Positions 9,101 to 13,074 of a stretch of 13,074 bases of DNA are shown here, in pieces. Position numbers and translations under genes: made by a program. The stretch is from the NCBI GenBank assembly GCA_017621955.1, contig JAGASB010000314.1, forward strand, positions 1-13,074, given 5' to 3'. This DNA is from Clostridia bacterium. Its GTDB lineage: Bacteria; Bacillota_A; Clostridia; Christensenellales; Borkfalkiaceae. A model generated the notes under the pieces. The model had not been told where the DNA came from and ran no database searches. It worked only from the letters and a program-made list of their open reading frames with translations. The number at the start of each line of letters is the position of its first letter. The first letter of the stretch is position 1.

Positions 9101-9259
9101 GCCAAATGAAGCGCAAATCATTCGTTCTGCCATAAGCGAAACTTTTTCTTCGCAAAAAATAACGTTGCGCCCGTTAGCACGATTGCACTTGCCGTCAAGT
9201 TCTTTCACTAAAATATTAAATAAATTGAAGTATGAATCGGTTGTTATAAGTTTTATCAT
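6149..9259 (-). CDS. addB: ATP-dependent helicase/nuclease subunit B (AddB)
   Basis: AddB is the partner of AddA. In the known enzyme it recognises Chi and its nuclease cuts the other strand. This 1036-residue protein has the diagnostic iron-sulfur cysteines Cys709 (in a Tyr-Lys-Cys-Pro-Tyr context) and Cys994-x2-Cys997-x5-Cys1003 at the C-terminus, which staple the nuclease domain. The nuclease residues are His739, Asp843 (in IDRVDV) and Asp856-Tyr-Lys858 (in LDYKTG), followed by a KLQLYLYA segment, so it appears active. The N-terminal helicase-like half is highly diverged, and its first residues lack the GxxGSGKT Walker A of Bacillus AddB, as in RexB-type proteins. It is somewhat shorter than Bacillus AddB (about 1166). 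The start at ATG 9259-9257 has no usable ribosome binding site; AGAAG sits only one base upstream. It is the first gene of the addB-addA operon, the usual order in Firmicutes. Confidence 0.96.
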   Translation of the reverse strand: MIKLITTDSYFNLFNILVKELDGKCNRANGRNVIFCEEKVSLMAERMICASFGGSFNTDVYSFGNFMRVKKPLEKILTKEASAMAVKRILSDVKLSCFKSSRAMLAPTLSELIMQLKSAKVTPNDLLYAIDQSSGMLKNKLTDIYCVFVAYEEFINAHGYEDQSSSLSYLPEIISESKDIARADVYLVGFSGFTAQMRSAINTLIEKAGNVTAILCKGDNPLVYVNETAEYIKNYCKKLDIALLEINEDGGYNLEGKIITQNLFTPRKNQSKITTDKIYYGSAINAPAEMERVAEIIKASVLKGECRYRDFTVALPNVVEYKEYVKRAFDTLRIPYFLDERKRADNHPVVTLILAYIEIFRKNFERKAISTFFKNPLFEQDKNLSDSFENYIIKYNVNYGRIKEPLKYETDKEQTASLEQFRQKLCSVLNGFNVRGMLKALNVKEKVTEWTETLKSSGEIEESAVNAQVYDAIVKILDEMDVILSNVEMSITEYKNVFTSGVIALELSIIPQYNDAVFVGEYKETALAKAKRLFAVGLTSSVPTVQADVALLSDGDIDALEQIKVMIEPKIRIVNHRTRENLALALCAFSERLYLSYPIVGIDGAKNTKSQVLTELENTFTFKSFPNENGYLTFRQGVKTFAKECGQFVERENCDFMNASAFFNAVGEDKLKHLLDNANKEMQVVLEKTDRAIIKQTLSPTTIEDYYKCPYRAFLSHSVKLKEREEGVVQAFSVGNLMHDIFSEYCVKLDEVRDEQSSSQLFNKIKEEVLKKEEYKKFLSDSVTSSAISRVLKECEKYCFNTYCTLKNSSFSVETTEAQFGDGKFYPAVKLNDGKFKIKGKIDRVDVSDDYFRVLDYKTGTADAVDKSLFAGIKLQLYLYAAAVAEKFKDGQKKLAGLYYLPVQDKYDAPDKKDKALAVGKTLNDEQAVLAQDNLINDKKKSAWVEVDAKGKVKNAISQSALSSYVDYAVKLSELAAQRMAEGVIVASPYNDTCQYCAYKALCGGGEENSRKLEKVNENTIINAVEGGKENAEIDG
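6177..6183 (-). promoter_or_regulatory. Ribosome binding site fixing the addA start
   Basis: AAGGAGG, a full Shine-Dalgarno match, lies inside the last codons of addB and eight bases before ATG 6168. It shows that addA begins at this ATG and suggests coupled translation with addB. Confidence 0.85.
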
Positions 9260-9265
9260 ACTTCT

Positions 9266-9274
9266 ATTGTAACA
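9266..9274 (-). promoter_or_regulatory. Extended -10 promoter of addB, probably giving a leaderless mRNA
   Basis: On the minus strand TGT-TACAAT at 9274-9266 is an extended -10 element. No good -35 is visible at 16-18 bases. Only six bases separate the -10 box from the addB ATG, so transcription would start at or within a base or two of the start codon. A 6-bp inverted repeat AACTTT-T-AAAGTT at 9284-9296 covers the expected -35 region and could be an operator. Confidence 0.45.
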
Positions 9275-9310
9275 TATTTTTAGAACTTTTAAAGTTTTTT
9301 ATAGATAAGT

Positions 9311-9339
9311 TTTACAATTTTTTTATTTTATGGTATTAT
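9311..9339 (+). promoter_or_regulatory. Promoter of the 369-aa lipoprotein gene
   Basis: TTTACA at 9311-9316 and TATTAT at 9334-9339 are separated by exactly 17 bases, and TGG at 9331-9333 adds an extended -10 TG. Transcription would start near 9346, leaving about 23 nt of leader with GGAGAA at 9358-9363, five bases before the ATG. This promoter diverges from that of addB. Confidence 0.75.
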
Positions 9340-9368
9340 ATATTAGAATTTAATAACGGAGAACTTAA

Positions 9369-10478
9369 ATGAAAAAGATTTTTTTGACGCTTACGGCATT
9401 AATAGTCGCTTGTATCACCTTACTTTCGGGGTGCAGTTGCGTACCCGCCGTACCACTTACGTTTAACCAAAACTTCGCAGGGGGCGACGATGCACCCACC
9501 AACTTTAACACTAAATATAAAGAAGTTTTAACTTATGACGTTAAGTACGTTTCCGAATACAATTCATCGTTAAAGATAAGCGAAAATTTGGATAAAGAAC
9601 TTCTTCCCACTTACAGTAACGGTAAATACGTTTCAACCTTTTACGGTGACGTAGGAAGTTTACCAATCGGTGTACAAACGGATATCAATTATACCGATAG
9701 TGATATTCACCATATTAAGACTGAATTCAGCATTGACACAAAAATAAACGGAACAACTTACACCGAAGAGATTTATAGTGAAGCTTACTTCTATTCAGCA
9801 AACTACTCTTTCGCTCCTATATATTCAAGGACGATACTTAAAAACGCATTAGTTTATATTGACGTAGAAACCGATACAATTGCAGAGCGTTTGCAAATCT
9901 TTGAATACGTTACAAAGTATAATCAAAATTCTTACGTTCAAACAAAGAAAGTTTATAAATCAGATAAGACAACTCCCGAAGAAATTAACGCTGAAATAAA
10001 AGATATCGATATTACTTCACCAGAATTAGTAAGTAAACTTGTTGACTTTGAAACGGAAAAAACTCACGGTTATTCAATAAAGCAAGCAATAGATAACGTT
10101 CAGTTGTTGTTCGCAATTAGAAATCTTGACGTAGCAGTTGAAAAAAGTGTTTCTGTGCCAACCATATCACCAACCTACGGAACGCCAAAGAACTTGGCAA
10201 TTAAGAATCAATCGGAAAGCACCAAAGACGTAACAATTAGTTTTAATGGTGCTACAAGTGAAGCAGAAAAAATGTCCGTTAAGAATATGAGTTTTGTTAT
10301 CGATGGAACTAATAACGCCGGTTCAGCACAATACGTTGTAATTCAAAAGAGTAAAACGGATAAAATTCCTTTTAGAGCATTGCCCGTAGAATATGCCGAA
10401 ACGTTAGTTGAATATAACACTTTTGCTCAAATGGGCGCACTAAAATACACGCTTACGTCAGTTACTGTAACAGAATAG
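9369..10478 (+). CDS. Unrecognised secreted lipoprotein, 369 aa
   Basis: The N-terminus is a clear lipoprotein signal: Lys2-Lys3, a hydrophobic core, and a canonical lipobox Leu19-Ser20-Gly21-Cys22, so the mature protein should be anchored to the outside of the membrane. I do not recognise the rest. It is hydrophilic and rich in Asn, Thr, Ser, Lys and Tyr, with alternating patterns that suggest beta strands at about residues 50-180. A more helical, acidic stretch follows at about 200-250. A C-terminal part from about residue 265 looks like a separate beta domain. There is no internal repeat, no metal-binding or catalytic signature and no further membrane segment. The gene is monocistronic: it has its own promoter, a strong GGAGAA ribosome binding site and two hairpins after the stop. 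It is the only rightward gene in the window, divergent from addB and convergent with the leucine-rich-repeat gene. Codon use matches its neighbours, so there is no sign of recent transfer. Confidence 0.85.
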   Translation: MKKIFLTLTALIVACITLLSGCSCVPAVPLTFNQNFAGGDDAPTNFNTKYKEVLTYDVKYVSEYNSSLKISENLDKELLPTYSNGKYVSTFYGDVGSLPIGVQTDINYTDSDIHHIKTEFSIDTKINGTTYTEEIYSEAYFYSANYSFAPIYSRTILKNALVYIDVETDTIAERLQIFEYVTKYNQNSYVQTKKVYKSDKTTPEEINAEIKDIDITSPELVSKLVDFETEKTHGYSIKQAIDNVQLLFAIRNLDVAVEKSVSVPTISPTYGTPKNLAIKNQSESTKDVTISFNGATSEAEKMSVKNMSFVIDGTNNAGSAQYVVIQKSKTDKIPFRALPVEYAETLVEYNTFAQMGALKYTLTSVTVTE

Positions 10479-10487
10479 TAAATAACA

Positions 10488-10519
10488 AAATCCGCTTAAA
10501 AATTCTTTTAAGCGGATTT
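10488..10519 (+). terminator. Intrinsic terminator of the 369-aa lipoprotein gene
   Basis: A perfect 14-bp stem (AAATCCGCTTAAAA with its complement) closes on a 4-base loop ATTC and is followed by an imperfect T stretch. It starts ten bases after the TAG stop. Confidence 0.85.
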
Positions 10520-10538
10520 ATATTTTAGGTAAAAAATT

Positions 10539-10560
10539 AATCCCCACTACTGTGGGGATT
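10539..10560. terminator. Bidirectional terminator between convergent genes
   Basis: A 9-bp stem AATCCCCAC/GTGGGGATT with loop TACT is followed by TTTATTATT on the plus strand and by AATTTTTTA on the minus strand. It can stop read-through from the 369-aa lipoprotein gene and is the evident terminator of the leucine-rich-repeat gene, whose stop is at 10578. Confidence 0.85.
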
Positions 10561-10577
10561 TTTATTATTGTTAATTA

Positions 10578-11588
10578 TTAGTTATACTTTGTTTCACCAA
10601 ATGCTTTTGCTAAATCAAGCGTGCCTGCGTTAAGCACTTTATAGGTAACGTATTCGTTTGCGAAGTCAAATGCGTTTTCGCCAACAGCAGTTACGTTTTT
10701 AAGGCTAACCGTTTCAACCGTCGGTGCAGTTTCAACGCTTTCACCCATATACTTAATTTGCTTACAACCACTAAATACGCTATTTTCTAATTTAACAGTA
10801 CCCTTAAATATAACCTTTTCAAGTTTACTGCAACCGCTAAATGCGCTGTTATAAATGGTTTTAACAGTTTCGGGTATTTCGATAGATTTTAACGCTATGC
10901 AACCACTAAACGCATTTTCACCGATTGCACTGAGTTTTGAGCCTTTTAGTTCAACCGTCTTTAAGTTGGTGGCACCGTCAAAAGCGTGCATAGGAATACT
11001 GTAAGAATTTTTACCTTCGCTAACCTTTTGAGCGTTTATAATAACCTTTTCAAGCGTTACGGGCATATAACAACTTACTGTTGTGTTACCTGCATTGATT
11101 GTAACGTTTTTGCCCCCGTCGTATTCTTCCGTACCAAACAAGTGTGCGATAGTTCTTGCTTTGTCAACCGACTTATCAGTAGCAGTAGCACTTTCTTTAA
11201 AGAATGCGTCAGAATTTACAGTTTTGCCAACGAAAGGAAGTTCTATGGTTTTAAGATTACTCATCTTTCTAAATGCGCCCTCTGCAATTTCTTTTACGTT
11301 TGCAGGAACGATAATTTTAGTAAGCGTGGTTACACCGTCAAAAGCGCCTGCCTTAATATTGATTTCTTCGGTAATATTCTTAGATTTAAGAACTTCACCG
11401 ATATCAAGCGTAGTTTCACCTTCAACAGCAACGTAACCGTAAACGGTATAAACACCATCGATTTTTTTAAGCAAAAGTCCACTCTTTCCACCCGTTACAT
11501 CGTTATTGTCAGGCGTACAAGCAACGCACATAACCGCAGTTGCAATAGCTAATAGCCCAACAAGAAGTATATTCAAGAATTTTTTCAT
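10578..11588 (-). CDS. BspA-type leucine-rich-repeat lipoprotein
   Basis: This 336-residue protein has a signal peptide (Lys2-Lys3 and a hydrophobic core to about residue 20) ending in Cys21-Val-Ala-Cys24. The likely lipidated Cys24 has Cys rather than Leu at -3, so the lipobox is weak. From about residue 75 it carries BspA-type (LRR_5) repeats of roughly 22-23 residues. The signature recurs as AF-x-G or AF-SGC, then a Leu-x-x-Ile/Val-x-Ile/Leu strand, a Pro or Lys turn and a Val-x-x-Ile step. The clearest copies are around residues 84-125 and 200-310; three consecutive ones share the FSGC element. Between them, about residues 130-190, lies a less regular, charged insert. The family forms curved solenoids on the surface of gut and oral bacteria and often binds host or bacterial ligands; the ligand here is unknown. 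The start ATG 11588-11586 follows AAGGAGA at 11599-11593. It is a single-gene unit with its own promoter and terminator. Confidence 0.9.
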   Translation of the reverse strand: MKKFLNILLVGLLAIATAVMCVACTPDNNDVTGGKSGLLLKKIDGVYTVYGYVAVEGETTLDIGEVLKSKNITEEINIKAGAFDGVTTLTKIIVPANVKEIAEGAFRKMSNLKTIELPFVGKTVNSDAFFKESATATDKSVDKARTIAHLFGTEEYDGGKNVTINAGNTTVSCYMPVTLEKVIINAQKVSEGKNSYSIPMHAFDGATNLKTVELKGSKLSAIGENAFSGCIALKSIEIPETVKTIYNSAFSGCSKLEKVIFKGTVKLENSVFSGCKQIKYMGESVETAPTVETVSLKNVTAVGENAFDFANEYVTYKVLNAGTLDLAKAFGETKYN

Positions 11589-11624
11589 AAAATCTCCTTG
11601 CCAAATTAATTTTTATACTTAATT

Positions 11625-11653
11625 AGTTTAACATTTTATTAGTATTTTGTCAA
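11625..11653 (-). promoter_or_regulatory. Promoter of the leucine-rich-repeat lipoprotein gene
   Basis: On the minus strand a perfect TTGACA (11653-11648) is followed after 17 bases by TAAACT (11630-11625). A TGT directly upstream of it forms an extended -10. Transcription would start near 11618, about 30 nt before the ATG. Confidence 0.75.
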
Positions 11654-11711
11654 TAAATAATATTTGTTTTAAAGGCTAAAACATTACTTTTTTGGAAAAT
11701 AATCATAAAAA

Positions 11712-11744
11712 ACAGTCTATGCGCTGTTTATGCACATAGACTGT
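11712..11744 (-). terminator. Intrinsic terminator of the M1 peptidase gene
   Basis: ACAGTCTATG pairs with CATAGACTGT over 10 bp, extended past one mismatch by two further GC pairs, around a 7-base loop. On the minus strand it is followed by a run of six Ts. It lies 14 bases after the TAA stop at 11761-11759. Confidence 0.9.
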
Positions 11745-11758
11745 ATATAATTTAACAG

Positions 11759-13074
11759 TTAGATTATAACTTTTCCATTAAAGAAACTTTCAAAGTAGCC
11801 ATTGCTGTCTGCACCGACCTTTTCAAAAACACCGACTAAATCATCAGGGGTAGCATTTAAGAATTTATAGTTTTCATAATATCGTTTAAGCGCTTTATAA
11901 AACCTATTATCTCCTATGGTTTTTCGCAAAGTATCATACATTATGCAAGGCTTTATGTAAGCAATATTAACGTATTCGTATTCGCTAGAAAAATCTTTTA
12001 GACTACGAGTCATAGTGGTGTTTACTTTGCCGAAGAGTTTATCGTAAACCGAACAAAAAACTTTATAAGTGCTTTCGCTAGACTGTATAAGCGATTCTCT
12101 TGTATAGCCATATTCTGCGAATTTTTCATAAAATAATACTACTGAGTATTCGGCTAAACCTTCGTCTAAAAATCCGTATTCTATTTCATTATTGCCCACT
12201 GCTGTTTGCCACCATTGATGCGCCGTTTCGTGCACTATCACTTCACCGTAAGGAAGTCCTGTCAAGTCATCGCTTATCATCACAAGTGCGGGAAATTCCA
12301 TTCCGCCTTGAACGAATTTGGTTTGCACCACAGAGTAAGTTTTATACGGATACTCACCAAACAGTTCACTAAAAGTGTTCATACTCTTTACTGCATAATC
12401 CAAGGATTTTAACGGCTCTTTATCGTCGTAATAATAGTAGTTGATTTCTATCCCAGTAGAATTATCGGTTATAGTTTCAAAATTTTTGCTTAAAACGAAA
12501 GCGAACGAACGTGCATTTTGAATTTTATATGTTCGTTCAATCGTGCCGTCAAGTTGTGAGGCACTCTCTATACTGCCACTTGATGCAACGACGTAATTTT
12601 CATCACAAGTAAGCGTTACGGTATAATCTGCACAATCACTAAAAAACGGGTCACCGTTAGCATAATATACGCATTCGTAAAACCTACCGTCCTGCTTTGC
12701 ACAAAGTATAGGATAAAAATTCGCAAGATTTATAGTTTTATTGTTATAGCCTGTGCGTGCGATAACGTTTGCCAAATTGACTGTAAAATCTATCTTTATA
12801 CAAACACTTTCGTTTGGGAAAACTTGGTTTTCTAACTTTACGTCTAAGACATTTAAATCTTCACCACACACTTGATACTGTAACGGTTTTTCGCCGAAAA
12901 ACACGCCGTCAATTTTCATATCACCGTAACTTATACCGTTTGGATAGGCTTTACCCATATATTGCGCTGAAATAGGCGAATATTTTGCCCCCGACCTAAA
13001 CGCATTTGCAAAAAGATTAAACTTTAAGTTTTCCACCACGTTTTCACCATCGTTAAAATACTCTACCGTTTGAC
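11759..13074 (-). CDS. M1-family zinc metallopeptidase, partial (N-terminus beyond right edge)
   Basis: The frame stays open through the window's right edge, so the true start is outside; internal GTG codons near 13039 are not the start. The visible 437 residues (numbered from 13072) carry the gluzincin zinc site H281-E-T-A-H285 with E304 exactly 18 residues later in LDEGLAEY. This is HEXXH-X18-E, typical of M1 aminopeptidases. Upstream, Gly-Gly-Met258-Glu259-Phe-Pro takes the place of the GAMEN exopeptidase motif. Tyr372 is a candidate for the catalytic tyrosine that stabilises the transition state. The N-terminal part matches the beta-rich domain that precedes the thermolysin-like catalytic domain. 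After the catalytic domain the protein ends at a short helical stretch and lacks the large C-terminal ARM-like domain of PepN. Proteins of this shape trim N-terminal residues from peptides. Whether it is secreted or membrane-bound cannot be seen because the N-terminus is missing. A strong terminator follows. Confidence 0.9.
   Translation of the reverse strand, partial: QTVEYFNDGENVVENLKFNLFANAFRSGAKYSPISAQYMGKAYPNGISYGDMKIDGVFFGEKPLQYQVCGEDLNVLDVKLENQVFPNESVCIKIDFTVNLANVIARTGYNNKTINLANFYPILCAKQDGRFYECVYYANGDPFFSDCADYTVTLTCDENYVVASSGSIESASQLDGTIERTYKIQNARSFAFVLSKNFETITDNSTGIEINYYYYDDKEPLKSLDYAVKSMNTFSELFGEYPYKTYSVVQTKFVQGGMEFPALVMISDDLTGLPYGEVIVHETAHQWWQTAVGNNEIEYGFLDEGLAEYSVVLFYEKFAEYGYTRESLIQSSESTYKVFCSVYDKLFGKVNTTMTRSLKDFSSEYEYVNIAYIKPCIMYDTLRKTIGDNRFYKALKRYYENYKFLNATPDDLVGVFEKVGADSNGYFESFFNGKVII

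Noticed and set aside
8901..9272. A 123-codon open frame on the plus strand
   Set aside because: It is antisense to the 5' end of addB, has no ribosome binding site and no recognisable features; it is explained by the composition of addB.
10986..11552. A 188-codon open frame on the plus strand, with another of 117 codons in a different frame nearby
   Set aside because: Both lie fully antisense to the leucine-rich-repeat gene. That gene has a signal peptide, recognisable repeats, promoter and ribosome binding site. The antisense frames have no ribosome binding site and no recognisable protein features.
13037..13039. GTG at 13039 as the start of the M1 peptidase
   Set aside because: The frame continues upstream to the window edge and the residues there fit the family's N-terminal domain, so the gene is truncated by the window.
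1..13074. Mobile element, CRISPR array, tRNA or defence island
   Set aside because: I saw no transposase, integrase, terminal inverted repeats, regularly spaced repeats, tRNA cloverleaf or known defence proteins. AddAB is a housekeeping repair enzyme here.

Overview
This 13 kb window looks like chromosome from an uncultured, AT-rich, Gram-positive Clostridia-type bacterium, probably gut-associated. The reasons are the low GC content, strong GGAGG ribosome binding sites, AddAB rather than RecBCD as the double-strand-break repair enzyme, and the mix of InlB-repeat, BspA-type leucine-rich-repeat and lipoprotein genes. The assignment is inferred from gene content and composition only. I found no tRNA, rRNA, CRISPR array, transposase, integrase or phage gene.

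Layout from left to right. (1) 1-315, minus: the N-terminal 105 residues of a ferritin-like protein cut by the window edge, with its own promoter. (2) 408-1943, minus: a secreted lipoprotein-like protein with five InlB-type repeats, with a consensus promoter upstream and a hairpin terminator downstream. (3) 2087-2725, minus: an unrecognised protein with two or three membrane segments and a cytoplasmic tail. (4) 2809-9259, minus: addB followed by addA, overlapping by 20 nt, encoding the two-subunit helicase-nuclease that resects DNA ends for RecA-dependent repair. (5) 9369-10478, plus: the only rightward gene, an unrecognised lipoprotein expressed divergently from addB. (6) 10578-11588, minus: a leucine-rich-repeat lipoprotein convergent with the previous gene and sharing a bidirectional terminator hairpin with it. 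(7) 11759-13074, minus: a zinc aminopeptidase-like protein (M1 family) whose N-terminus lies beyond the right edge.

The addB-addA pair, possibly with the 212-residue membrane protein 83 nt downstream, is the only clear operon. The other genes appear to be single transcription units, each with its own promoter and/or terminator. Three putative surface lipoprotein genes surround the repair operon; this looks like independent neighbours rather than one pathway. No intergenic gap exceeds 300 bases.

I found no convincing new multi-gene system. The most notable signals are compositional: I found no GATC tetranucleotide anywhere in the window and only one GGCC, and there is a strong preference for codons ending in C before codons starting with G. 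Others are the predicted leaderless start of addB, an AddB subunit with no Walker A motif, and several unrecognised secreted or membrane proteins.
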